Part shown: positions 53,384 through 61,144 of the stretch, one piece after another | Numbering within the stretch: position 1 is the stretch's first letter | How the letters are laid out: every line of letters begins with the position of its first letter | NCBI GenBank assembly: GCA_039513195.1 | Contig: JBCCRM010000011.1 | Coordinates: forward strand, 62,001-126,000 | From: Thermohalobaculum sp039513195 | Lineage (GTDB): Bacteria; Pseudomonadota; Alphaproteobacteria; Rhodobacterales; Rhodobacteraceae | Direction: 5' to 3' | Length of the DNA: 64,000 nucleotides | Translations under genes and position numbers: made by a program | The notes under the pieces: generated by a model | What the model was told of the DNA's origin: nothing | Databases searched by the model: none | The model's input: the letters and a program-made list of their open reading frames with translations, nothing else

Positions 53384-54123
53384 TGGCTGGTCCTCCCCAC
53401 GGCCGAGCCTAGGGAGGCCGGGCGCTGGCGGGAAGCCTCAGCTCAGGTCATCGGTTTCCGAGGTCGCGATCCGGCGCGGCATCGTGGCGTTGTGATCGGG
53501 ACCCGACGATCGTGAAACGGAGCGGGCGCCTAACTATGGGCGCTGTTGGCATGCTCGTTCCAGTCGCCATGGCCGTCGACGTTCGCATGCGTCTTGCGCC
53601 CTGCTGACATGCGATGGTTGCACTACCCGGAGCTCGCAACGGACCTTTCGCAAGTCCTTTGTGCTGGCGCTTAGCAGGACTGCGGGGATTTGCTACCCGG
53701 TGCTCGCAAAGACTCCAGTTGACCAGCGAGTGGACCAGGACACTCTCCGCGCCGGCCTGCCCCCTGTCCGCCGCAGTGCCGGTGGCGAGAGCAATCCGAT
53801 CGCGCTGAGCATGTTCGTTCCACCATCTCTCCCTCTCCAAAGATGAGACAGTCCGTCGACGCTTGTTTTCACGACGGAAAACCGGCTGCCCTTTGCGTCG
53901 GCGGCCGGAGGAGCAAATGCCAGTTCTTGCCGGGTATGATCGAGGCACGATGGGATTGCTCTGGCCGCCGTCGAGCGGGTTGGATTGTCCCTGTGCCCGG
54001 TCCGAGCGGCTTGGAAAGTCAGGGTGGTTGCATAGGGGCCGGATCGGAGCCTTGCCTTTGGCTGAAAGGTAGTTGCTGCCCGGTGCCGTGCCGGGGGATC
54101 GGCCTGGTGCCACCGCTTCCCTC
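53384..54123. other. Gene-poor region right of the dehydratase
   Basis: About 740 bp without a convincing gene. The largest open frame is on the minus strand (53448-54113), but its product is low-complexity Arg/Ser/Ala sequence with no ribosome-binding site, and composition is noticeably less GC-biased at third positions than in real genes nearby. A 17-bp direct repeat lies inside (53623-53639 and 53693-53709). The stretch may be decayed mobile or phage DNA. Confidence 0.5.
53623..53709 (+). repeat. 17-bp direct repeat
   Basis: CTACCCGGAGCTCGCAA at 53623-53639 recurs at 53693-53709 with one mismatch (A to T in the ninth base), 70 bp apart. It is a weak signal that could be chance, a pair of binding sites or a remnant of an insertion. 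Confidence 0.35.
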
Positions 54124-54227
54124 GAGCATTTGTCAGCCAGTCTTGATCAGATCAGCGTCACGAAAATGCGACTGAACAATGCCTTAGGGCATGGCAATCG
54201 ATAAAATCGGGTCGGAGAGCGCTCTAG
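54124..54227 (+). repeat. About 105-bp element, copy A of an inverted pair
   Basis: Starts GAGCATTTGTCAGCCAGTCT, then GATCAGAT, GCGTCACGAAAATGC, CCTTAG and AATCGGGTCGGAGAGCGCTC ending in TAG. All of these blocks recur, in the same order on the opposite strand, at 54904-55013. Together they frame about 675 bp that contain a small ORF and a REP-like pair. Confidence 0.75.
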
Positions 54228-54279
54228 CTCCATCGGTTGATGACGCTCACGGTTAGACGCTTCGTCGGCCTCGGCCGCT

Positions 54280-54525
54280 GTGAATATAATGCCCGGCAAG
54301 CGATGGACCGGATTGGTCGTCATAGCGGCGGCTGCGCTGCCCTTCGCTGGGAGACGGAAAGTTATAGCGATCTTGGCTGCCCTCATTGGCACGGTCGGGA
54401 CGCTTGTCGGTCTTCAGGGCCATTTGCCCTCGACGCGCCCAGAGTACCGATCAGTTTCGGTGTATCCACGGCGCTACTTTCTGCTGGCGACGGATCCGGC
54501 GTCCCTCCGGGACCGCGGGCAGTGA
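54280..54525 (+). CDS. Hypothetical small membrane protein (81 aa)
   Basis: An ORF framed by the inverted element pair. It starts at a GTG at 54280 or an ATG at 54289 and predicts one or two membrane helices (TGLVVIAAAALPFA and VIAILAALIGTVGTLVGLQG) and a polar C-terminal tail. There is no clear ribosome-binding site and no recognised family. It may be a cargo gene of the framed segment or not a gene. Confidence 0.3.
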   Translation: MNIMPGKRWTGLVVIAAAALPFAGRRKVIAILAALIGTVGTLVGLQGHLPSTRPEYRSVSVYPRRYFLLATDPASLRDRGQ

Positions 54526-54540
54526 CGGTCCCAATGTTTG

Positions 54541-54740
54541 TTCCGCCCCGGCAAGCCGGGCCGTCCGGGCCGCCGCGACTACCGCACGGCATGTGACGAT
54601 TTCTGCGCGCGCGGCGGCGTTGAGGCGCGAGCGCTTTTGGATAGTCTGCCGGGCGCCGGTGGCGTCTCCACAGGCTGTGGCGCTTGCAACCGCGCCGCGG
54701 GCGCGGATTTTGCCACATGCCCGGCGGGAGTCGCGGCGTC
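54541..54740. repeat. REP-like repeat pair, site 6 (forward plus inverted unit)
   Basis: The forward unit starts TTCCGCC at 54541, has a CCGG..CCGG hairpin, CCGTCCGGGCCGCCGCG, ACGGCATGTGAC and CGCGCGCGGCGG ending at about 54617. The inverted unit at about 54690-54740 reads, on the minus strand, GCCGCGACTCCCGCCGGGC, ATGTGGC and CGCCCGCGGCGCG. The units again meet tail to tail. Confidence 0.75.
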
Positions 54741-54903
54741 TTCTCGCTCGGTGAGCGCCAGCGCATCGCCAGCCCGCGACTGTGCTGCATAGGCGCAATC
54801 GTAAACCCGTCCGATTTCTAGATATTGCCGCCCGCTCCTTTCCGGAACTCCAGGGGCCGGTCGACGCTGGTTGAGTGCTGCGGTTCCCGCGCTTCAGCGA
54901 ATG

Positions 54904-55013
54904 CCTAGAGCGCTTTCCGACCCGATTGCATCCGTCGTCGCAATCTAAGGTGTTGTTTTGGAGCATTTTCACGACGCCAATCTGATTCAGACTGGCTGGA
55001 AAATGCTCTAGCG
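54904..55013 (-). repeat. About 105-bp element, copy B (inverted partner of 54124-54227)
   Basis: On the minus strand this reads TCTAGAGCATTTTC, CAGCCAGTCTGAATCAGATT, GGCGTCGTGAAAATGCTC, CCTTAG, then AATCGGGTCGGAAAGCGCTC and TAGG. The GAGCATTTTC and GAAAATGCTC blocks form a perfect 10-bp hairpin stem in this copy. Its ends match copy A, so the pair is a candidate non-autonomous element or MITE. Confidence 0.75.
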
Positions 55014-55101
55014 GGTTGGTCCGCCGGAAAAGTGCTTCGGCCGAGCAATCGCGCGGTCGCGCGTTGCGTCTGCTCCTCCCGAGCCCTATGCACACAGCGG
55101 T

Positions 55102-56142
55102 ATGCAGTGGAATCCAGCCGCAGCCTCGATCCGGACACACGCCCTTACACTGGCGATTTCGGTCGCCGGTGCCGTTCTGTTTTCGGCTGCTGGTTTGCCG
55201 CTTCCACTGCTTCTCGGACCGATGTTCGCCTGTTTGGCCGCTGCACTCGCGGGACTGAATCTCTATGCATTGAAGGGCGTTAGCGAGGCGATGCGCACCA
55301 TTCTGGGCATTGCCGTGGGTGCCTCGCTGACGCCGGGATTGATCGACCGGGCCGGAGGGATGGCGCTGAGCCTTGCGTTGGTCCCGCTCTTCGTTCTGAT
55401 CATCGGACTGGTCGGCTACCCGTATTTCCGGCGGTTCTGCGGGTTCGACCGCGTGACCGCCTATTATGCGGCCATGCCCGGTGGCCTTCAGGACATGATC
55501 CTGTTCGGGCAGGAGGCCGGCGGGAATGTCCGGTCCCTCGCCCTTGTCCATGCGACGCGCGTGTTGGTGATCGTCTCTATCATGCCGCTTTTACTGGCTT
55601 TTTTGTTCGGTATGGGGCTCGACAACCCGCCCGGTGCGCCGGTCTTGGAGATCCCCTGGCATGCGCTCGCTTTGATGCTCGCGGCCGCCTGGATCGGCTG
55701 GCGGGGCGGCAAGCGGGTCGGCCTTTTCGGTGCGGCGATCCTTGGGCCGATGGCGGTCTCCGGCGCGCTTGCGCTCGGCGGCGTTTTGGAGCACCGCCCC
55801 CCGGCCGAGGCCGTCTGGGCCGCGCAGTTCTTCATCGGCATGGGTGTGGGCGTCTCCTATATCGGCACGACGATCGAAGAAGTACGCCGTATCCTATTGG
55901 CATCGCTTGGCTATTGCCTGATCCTCGCGGTTCTGTCGCTGATCTTCGCAGAGGGCGTCTTCCTGACCGGGGCCGCGCCGCAGGTCGAGGCGCTGCTGGC
56001 TTTCGCCCCTGGCGGTCAGGCGGAGATGGTGGTCCTTGCCATCGTCGCAGGGGTCGATATGGCGTTTGTGGTGACGCACCATCTGACCCGGTTGATTGTG
56101 GTGATCATCGGGGCGCCGCTCGCCGCGCGCTGGCTCCGGTAA
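55102..56142 (+). CDS. AbrB-type (duplicated-domain) inner-membrane protein
   Basis: A 346-residue polytopic membrane protein with two related halves, the signature of the membrane AbrB family (unrelated to the AbrB transcription factor). Halves contain LPLPLLLGPMFACLAAALAG and VGLFGAAILGPMAVSGALALGG; other family motifs are AMRTILGIAVGASLTPGL, YYAAMPGGLQDMI and LLAFAPGGQAEMVVLA. Function is not established; some members are annotated as ammonia-monooxygenase-like or as transporters. No ribosome-binding site is obvious before the ATG. It converges on the GntR regulator of the TTT operon. Confidence 0.88.
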   Translation: MQWNPAAASIRTHALTLAISVAGAVLFSAAGLPLPLLLGPMFACLAAALAGLNLYALKGVSEAMRTILGIAVGASLTPGLIDRAGGMALSLALVPLFVLIIGLVGYPYFRRFCGFDRVTAYYAAMPGGLQDMILFGQEAGGNVRSLALVHATRVLVIVSIMPLLLAFLFGMGLDNPPGAPVLEIPWHALALMLAAAWIGWRGGKRVGLFGAAILGPMAVSGALALGGVLEHRPPAEAVWAAQFFIGMGVGVSYIGTTIEEVRRILLASLGYCLILAVLSLIFAEGVFLTGAAPQVEALLAFAPGGQAEMVVLAIVAGVDMAFVVTHHLTRLIVVIIGAPLAARWLR

Positions 56143-56274
56143 GGCGACGCCTAAGCGCCGGCTTCGTTTGCGCGACCAAAGGATCGCGCCCGACCGGGTG
56201 AGGGCGATCCGATCCTAACGCATCGACATAGGCGGCATTGAAATGTCGGTCGGATCCCTCTGAAATCCAACATT

Positions 56275-56336
56275 TTTCGCCATACACGGCGTATGCACAT
56301 CGAATGCACAAAGCATATGCATAGGGATTTGGTCGG
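56275..56336 (+). repeat. 62-bp dispersed element, copy 2
   Basis: The counterpart of the element at 11621-11682, with 45 of 62 positions identical by eye. It has TGCACA and ATGCA blocks and CATAC..GTATG pairing around ACGGC. It lies in the 251-bp gap between the convergent ends of the AbrB-type gene and the GntR gene; nothing else was recognised in that gap. Confidence 0.5.
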
Positions 56337-56393
56337 CTATTGCCCAACGGGTGTTTTCCTGGCGGGGCTCGCCCAATGCGTGCAAGGACCGGT

Positions 56394-57026
56394 TCACCCC
56401 TCTGCCGTCAGGCGCACCCGGGTCAGATAGGCATTGGCGATGTGGCGGCGCGCGGCAGCTTCGGCGGCATCCTCGTCCCGCGCTTCCAGCGCCCCGACGA
56501 TCGCGTCGTGTTCGGCGAGCGAGGCCGCACCCCGCCCCGGCGAGCCAAGTCCCGTGCCCGACAGCAGCGCCAGGGAACGGCGCATCCCCTCTAGCATCTG
56601 GATCAAGTATCGATTGTGGGACGCGCGGTGGAGCTGGCGGTGGAACTTCTTGTTCGCGATTGCCAGCGCCGTGGGATCGTCGATATGGGCACGATCGGCC
56701 TCGACCATATCGCGCAGGACCGCGATCTCGGCGGGCGCGGCGCGGCGGGCGGCGAGGCGGGCGGAAAGCCCCTCGACCACCTCGCGGAGATCGTAGAGCT
56801 CGCCGACCTGATCGTAATCGAGCGCTGCCACCACCATGCCGCGGCGGGCATCCCGGCCGACCACGCCCTGGCTTTCCAGCCGGTTCAACGCCTCGCGCAC
56901 CGGGGTGCGGCTGACACCGAACCGGGCTGCGAGATCCATCTCGGTCAACCGGGTGCCGGGGCCGAACTCGCCGCGGTCAATGGCGTCGAGGAGGAGCGCC
57001 GCGAGATCCGTGTCGTCCTTTCCCAT
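56394..57026 (-). CDS. GntR-family regulator, FCD (FadR-like) type
   Basis: A 210-residue regulator with an N-terminal winged helix (LLDAIDRGEFGPGTRLTEMDLAARFGVSRTPVREALNRLESQGVV) and a helical FCD ligand domain (LYDLREVVEGLSARLAARRA, the metal-site pattern with D, H and H in NKKFHRQLHRASHN and SLAEHDAIVGALEARD). The ATG at 57026 is chosen because the longer upstream frame is Pro/Gly-rich repeat DNA. It is the last gene of the TTT-transporter operon and probably responds to the transported carboxylate. Confidence 0.92.
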   Translation of the reverse strand: MGKDDTDLAALLLDAIDRGEFGPGTRLTEMDLAARFGVSRTPVREALNRLESQGVVGRDARRGMVVAALDYDQVGELYDLREVVEGLSARLAARRAAPAEIAVLRDMVEADRAHIDDPTALAIANKKFHRQLHRASHNRYLIQMLEGMRRSLALLSGTGLGSPGRGAASLAEHDAIVGALEARDEDAAEAAARRHIANAYLTRVRLTAEG

Positions 57027-57076
57027 GGCGTCAGCTAACGCCCGCACCGGGCGGGGCGCAAGGTCGAGAGGGTGGT

Positions 57077-57127
57077 CATGCCCGCCTCCTCCCTCCACCC
57101 ACCCACCCGCGGTCGGAGGCGGGCATG
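57077..57127. repeat. Hairpin with CCACCCACCC loop (hairpin set, copy 5)
   Basis: CATGCCCGCCTCC at 57077-57089 pairs perfectly with 57115-57127; the loop contains CCCTCCACCCACCCACCC. It lies between the isomerase gene and the GntR gene of the same operon. Confidence 0.8.
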
Positions 57128-57175
57128 ACTTTCGTGGTGATGCGAAAGGGGACGCTGAAACTCGAACACGCTTCC

Positions 57176-57221
57176 GGCCCACCACCGCCCAAGGGTGGGT
57201 GGCTGGGGGTGGTGGTGGGCC
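57176..57221. repeat. Hairpin with GGGTGGGTGG loop (hairpin set, copy 6, inverted)
   Basis: GGCCCACCACC at 57176-57186 pairs perfectly with GGTGGTGGGCC at 57211-57221. The loop carries GGGTGGGTGGC, the complement of the motif in copy 5, which is only 50 bp away. The two copies are thus in opposite orientation, about 30 bp after the stop of the isomerase gene. Confidence 0.75.
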
Positions 57222-57254
57222 AGCGATGCAGAGCATCGCTTTGCTCGCGCAATC

Positions 57255-58331
57255 TCAGGCCGCCTCGGGCACGAAAACCTCTCCTCGGGCGAGCAGCCGG
57301 GCGGTGCGGACCAGCCCGGCGGAGCGAACCGCGATCCCGTCGCCCTGGGGCGCATAGTCCACCACCACCTCGATCTGGCCGGAAGGGTGCTCGATCACCA
57401 CCTCCACCGGGCTGCCGTCGGGTCTCGCCGCCACGCCCTCCGCCACCGTCCCGGGCAGGAGCAGCGAGGAGGCGAGGCACTGCGCCCCGGTGACCGCCAT
57501 TGTGGGGTGACAGGCCCAGGGCATGAAATAGCGCGCGGCCACCGCCCCGCCGGACCGCGGCGGGGCCAGGAGCCCGAATTTGGGCGTCACGGACTTTGTC
57601 ACATCGCCCATCCCCATCAGGCGACCGGCCTCGATCCTGATCGGCTCGATCCGCTCGAAAAGCGCTTCGTCCGCATCGATCTCGTCGCGCGTCTCGTAGC
57701 CGGTGATGCCGAAATCCTCGGCGCGTGCGATCACCATCGGCATGGCGACATCCATGCATGTGACCCGGTGGCCGGCGATCTCGTCGATCCGTTGGCCGGT
57801 GGGCAGGAAGGCCCCGGTGTTCGATCCTGCGACCTCCATGAAGTTTAGCCGGATTGGCGCTGCCGTCCCCGGCACGCCGGCGATCTCGGTGTCGCCCGCA
57901 TAGACCGGGCGACCGTCATTGGCGGCGAACACCGCCTCGACCCGCGCGCCGGTATTGACCGCGCGGATCTTGACCACCGTCTTGGTCGCCGCGGGGACCA
58001 GGCCCATCTCGACCGCCGCCGGCCCGACGCCGGAGAGGATATTACCGCAGGTGGGTTTGAAATCGACCAGCCTCTCGGCCACGGCGACCTGGGCAAAGAA
58101 GTAGTCCACGTCCGCCCAGTCGTCGTCGGAGGGCGAGAGCATCGCGACCTTCGTCGTCACCGCCGCCCCCCCACCGATCCCATCGATATTGAGCGGGTGG
58201 CCGGCGCCGAGGATGCCGATCAACGCCTCGGCCAGCGCGTCCCGGTCCGCCGGCAGATCGGCGCGGTTGAAATAGGGCCCGCGGGAGGTGCCGCCCCGCA
58301 TGAAGAGGAAGGGGATTGCGGTCTGTGCCAT
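57255..58331 (-). CDS. PrpF-family isomerase (4-oxalomesaconate tautomerase-like)
   Basis: The ATG at 58331 follows GAGGAGA. The 358-residue product has the PrpF/diaminopimelate-epimerase-like double fold. One catalytic Cys is in FKPTCGNILSGVGPAAVEMGL, and a second cysteine-bearing motif is WACHPTMAVTGAQCLASSLL. FLFMRGGTSRGPYFNRADLP is the family start. Members isomerise 2-methylaconitate (PrpF), 4-oxalomesaconate (GalD) or similar unsaturated tricarboxylates. Location next to a tricarboxylate transporter supports an aconitate-like or oxalomesaconate-like substrate. Confidence 0.9.
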   Translation of the reverse strand: MAQTAIPFLFMRGGTSRGPYFNRADLPADRDALAEALIGILGAGHPLNIDGIGGGAAVTTKVAMLSPSDDDWADVDYFFAQVAVAERLVDFKPTCGNILSGVGPAAVEMGLVPAATKTVVKIRAVNTGARVEAVFAANDGRPVYAGDTEIAGVPGTAAPIRLNFMEVAGSNTGAFLPTGQRIDEIAGHRVTCMDVAMPMVIARAEDFGITGYETRDEIDADEALFERIEPIRIEAGRLMGMGDVTKSVTPKFGLLAPPRSGGAVAARYFMPWACHPTMAVTGAQCLASSLLLPGTVAEGVAARPDGSPVEVVIEHPSGQIEVVVDYAPQGDGIAVRSAGLVRTARLLARGEVFVPEAA

Positions 58332-58345
58332 GGGTCTCCTCGGCG

Positions 58346-60361
58346 TTATCCAAGCGGCCAGGGAAGATTTACGTAATCCTGCAGCAGTCCCGGGGGAAAG
58401 TCGCGGTTCAAAAGCCCCGCCATGGTAACGATGAACCCGATGCCTGCCGCGGTGAGGATGCCGGTCAACTTCCAATCCGCTCCGGCCCGGAGCTTTAGGA
58501 AGCCCAGAAAGAACAGCGCCAACGCGACCACGAAGCCGAAGACCGCGGAGAGCACCAGCAGCCCGAGAAACCAGGCGAGCGTCGACCACAGCCCATGGGG
58601 CGCGGCCGCATCCTCCCCCGCGATTTCGCCATCGGTGAAGAGGGCATGATTCTCTGGCGCCCGGCGCATTTGCCAGAGGATAGCCAGCGCGCAGAGGAGC
58701 CCGACCCCGGAGACGACCGCCGGGAAGATCTTGTCGTTGAATACCTCCACGGTCATGGCATCGATAAAGGCGAGCGCCAGGAACGCGGTGAGGAACGCCG
58801 CGAAGATCACCGGGGCGCGTTTGCCGCCGGTCTTACCCTCGCCCTCTGGCAGGATCGCCTTGGCCTGGCGGGCCGCGATCCAGACCGAGAAGACCGTGAT
58901 CGCCAGAATGATCAGTACCACCGGCGAGAACAGATAGCCGAGCATCTCGTCGACCCCGTTGCGCAGTCTGATCGAGGCGAGCTGGGCTGCCTGATAGGTA
59001 TAGACCTCCGCTTGGTCCGACAGCACGAAGCCGATCAGAAAGGCCGGGCGCGACCAGCCGAAGCGGCGCATGAAGATGCCGAGAAGCCCGATTGCCACCA
59101 GCGCGACCAGGTCGCCCAGCGACTGGCGCGACTGGAAGGCGGCGAAGGCGATCAGCATGAAGAGGAACGGCGCCAGCAGCGTGAAGCGGATCGTGGTCAG
59201 CCGCGCGATGGGGCCGGAGAGGCCGATGCACATCCCCGCGCCGATGACATTTGCGAGCGCCAGCGACCAGACCACGGTATAGGTAATGTTGAGATCGTTG
59301 GAGATCATTTGTGGCCCGGCCTCGTAGCCAAGCAGGATCATCCCCCCGATGAACACCGCCATGGAGCCCGAGCCCGGGATCCCGAACAGCAGGGTGGGGA
59401 CCAGGCCGCCGCCCTCCTTTGCGTTGTTCGAGCTTTCCGGGCCGATGACGCCGCGGATCTCGCCTTGCCCGAACTTCGACTTGTCCCGCGTGGTCTGTAC
59501 CGTGTGGCCATAAGCGATCCAATCGACCACCGAGCCGCCGAGGCCCGGGATTACGCCCACCACCACCCCGATGCCAGAACAGCGCAGCGACAGGAATATG
59601 TTCTGCCACCAGGCCCGGATACCGTCCGCCCAGCCCGCGCCGAGCGTTGCCCCACGGGCAATCGCGCGGTCTTGGCGCAGCAGCGAGATGATCTCTGGCA
59701 CCGCGAAGATGCCGAGACCGACGATCACCAGGCGCAGACCGTCGTAGAGATAGGGCCAATCCTCGAAGCTGAGCCGGGCGGAGCCGAGGGCAGGCGCCGC
59801 ACCAATGGCGCCCACGATCATGCCGAGCCCGGCGGCGACGATGCCCTTCAGCGGGATGCGCCCGGCGAGGGTGCCGACCATGGACAGGCCCAGGATCGTC
59901 ACCATCAAAAGCTCCGGCGTCCCAAAGGCCAGAACCAGGGGCCGGGCGATCAGGATGAAGAAGGTCAGCACCAGCGCCCCGAAAATCCCGCCGAAGAGGG
60001 ACGAGACAAAGGCCGCGGCGAGCGCTTTCGCTGCCTCGCCGTTTCGCGCCAGCGGGAAGCCGTCGAGAACGGTGGCTTGACTGGCCGATGACCCTGGAAT
60101 GCCCATCAGGACCGAGGCGAAGGTGTCGGAGGTCGGGATCACCGCCACCAGCCCGACCATCAGCGCGAGCCCCGCGACGGGATCCATGCCAAAGAGGAAC
60201 GGCAGTACCAGACTGAGCCCCGCGATCCCGCCCAGCCCCGGAAAGACGCCCACCGATAGGCCGAGCAAGACGCCGAGGACGAGGTAGAGGATCTGCTGGG
60301 GCTGCAGGATCAGCGAAAACGCTTCGTTGAGGGCGGGCAGGGCGGTGTCGAGCAGTTCCAT
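58346..60361 (-). CDS. Tripartite tricarboxylate transporter, fused TctA-TctB membrane protein
   Basis: Residues 1 to about 500 are the large TctA permease: VGVFPGLGGIAGLSLVLPFLFGMDPVAGLALMVGLVAV, ILIGIPGS-type loop SVLMGIPGSSASQATVLDGFPLARNG, and IGPESSNNAKEGGGLVPTLLFGIPGSGSMAVFIGGMILLG. After a polar linker (ILPEGEGKTGGKRAP) a further four helices (FAAFLTAFLALAFIDAM, VVSGVGLLCALAILWQM, TLAWFLGLLVLSAVFGFVVALALFFLGFL, LTGILTAAGIGFIVTMAGLL) look like the small TctB subunit, normally a separate gene. At 671 residues it is longer than usual TctA (about 500). It works with the binding protein at 61141. Confidence 0.92.
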   Translation of the reverse strand: MELLDTALPALNEAFSLILQPQQILYLVLGVLLGLSVGVFPGLGGIAGLSLVLPFLFGMDPVAGLALMVGLVAVIPTSDTFASVLMGIPGSSASQATVLDGFPLARNGEAAKALAAAFVSSLFGGIFGALVLTFFILIARPLVLAFGTPELLMVTILGLSMVGTLAGRIPLKGIVAAGLGMIVGAIGAAPALGSARLSFEDWPYLYDGLRLVIVGLGIFAVPEIISLLRQDRAIARGATLGAGWADGIRAWWQNIFLSLRCSGIGVVVGVIPGLGGSVVDWIAYGHTVQTTRDKSKFGQGEIRGVIGPESSNNAKEGGGLVPTLLFGIPGSGSMAVFIGGMILLGYEAGPQMISNDLNITYTVVWSLALANVIGAGMCIGLSGPIARLTTIRFTLLAPFLFMLIAFAAFQSRQSLGDLVALVAIGLLGIFMRRFGWSRPAFLIGFVLSDQAEVYTYQAAQLASIRLRNGVDEMLGYLFSPVVLIILAITVFSVWIAARQAKAILPEGEGKTGGKRAPVIFAAFLTAFLALAFIDAMTVEVFNDKIFPAVVSGVGLLCALAILWQMRRAPENHALFTDGEIAGEDAAAPHGLWSTLAWFLGLLVLSAVFGFVVALALFFLGFLKLRAGADWKLTGILTAAGIGFIVTMAGLLNRDFPPGLLQDYVNLPWPLG

Positions 60362-60737
60362 GGCAGGCGCATTCCTTCCGCTGTCTCAGCCGCCATCTGA
60401 TCTGGCGGTCTCGTCTTTTGATGGTTTTGGGTGGAAGAGGAGCCGGCAGCTTTCCCCTTCGTCACCCCAAATCGAGGAGCGCGGCCGAGACCCTCCGGGC
60501 CCGGCAGAGCGGCAGGCCCAGAGTGCGACGACCTGCGGAGCACGGCGTATCTGCACCTCCGGCGCCTCTGCTTGGCGAGGGGCCGGCAGCGAGACGTCAC
60601 CGACGAGTTCGTGACTGGTCGATACGCGGGCTGAGCGACCGTATTCCAGAGCCCCCGGATCGACCAACGCCGCGAGCCTTGCGCCGGTGCGCTCGATCGA
60701 TCTGCGCTTGAAGGCGGTGTCGAGCAGCTCCATGGCA
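60341..60737. repeat. Direct repeat duplicating the TctA start codon region
   Basis: GGCGGTGTCGAGCAG, then TTCCATGGCA at 60341-60365, recurs at 60713-60737 with one base changed. Both copies hold an ATG start (minus strand) for the sequence MELLDTA. The upstream copy opens a 115-codon frame (60386-60733) that has no TctA similarity. The roughly 370 bp between the copies look like an insertion or a partial duplication. The stretch 60362-60751 otherwise holds no recognised gene. Confidence 0.6.
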
Positions 60738-60751
60738 CTCTCCCGGCGGGA

Positions 60752-61144
60752 TTAGGCGTCTTCACTGGGCGGCGGGGCAGCGGGCAAGGTATCGTCCGGC
60801 AGAAGGGCTGAGAGCTTTTTCGGGGCGATCAGGCGATAGCTGCGGGTGACCAGACGCGCGGTCTCTGCCCAATCGATCCCGGCGTCGAGATGGATGCCGA
60901 TCCAGCCCTTATGCCCGACATAGGGTGGGCGGAAGAACCGCTCCGGCGCGGCCCCGATCAGGATCTCCTGCGCGCCTTCCGGCGCTTTGACCCAGACCGA
61001 AAGCCCGTCACCGCGCTTTGCCATCGCAAAGATCTTCCCCCGCACTCGGAAGGTTGGATCGCCCCAGGCTTCCTGTTCGGTGGCCTGGGGCAGCCCGAGG
61101 CAGAGCCGACGCAGCCGCCCCTCCGCCGCGTGCTCCCGGATCAG
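60752..61144 (-). CDS. YjbR/MmcQ-family protein
   Basis: The reading frame encodes a 130-residue YjbR-like protein: LRRLCLGLPQATEQEAWGDPTFRVRGKIFAMAKRG, LSVWVKAPEGAQEIL, RFFRPPYVGHKGWIGIHL and SYRLIAPKKLSALLP. No ATG, GTG or TTG starts it at the right place; the only in-frame start candidate that keeps the whole domain is a CTG at 61144, which overlaps the stop of the binding-protein gene as CTGA. This suggests translational coupling. YjbR proteins bind DNA weakly in some cases and have no settled role. Confidence 0.72.
   Translation of the reverse strand: MIREHAAEGRLRRLCLGLPQATEQEAWGDPTFRVRGKIFAMAKRGDGLSVWVKAPEGAQEILIGAAPERFFRPPYVGHKGWIGIHLDAGIDWAETARLVTRSYRLIAPKKLSALLPDDTLPAAPPPSEDA

Noticed and set aside
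53448..54113. A 221-codon minus-strand open frame right of the dehydratase
   Set aside because: Its product is low-complexity Arg/Ser/Ala-rich sequence without recognisable domain, ribosome-binding site or coding-like third positions.
58595..60091. A long 498-codon plus-strand frame opposite the TctA-TctB gene
   Set aside because: It is rich in Asp, Glu, His, Arg and Gln with no hydrophobic core, the usual antisense shadow of a membrane-protein gene with G/C third positions.
60386..60733. A 115-codon frame starting MELLDTAF upstream of the TctA-TctB gene
   Set aside because: Only the first seven residues resemble TctA, through the direct repeat; the rest looks non-coding, so it is treated as a by-product of the duplication.
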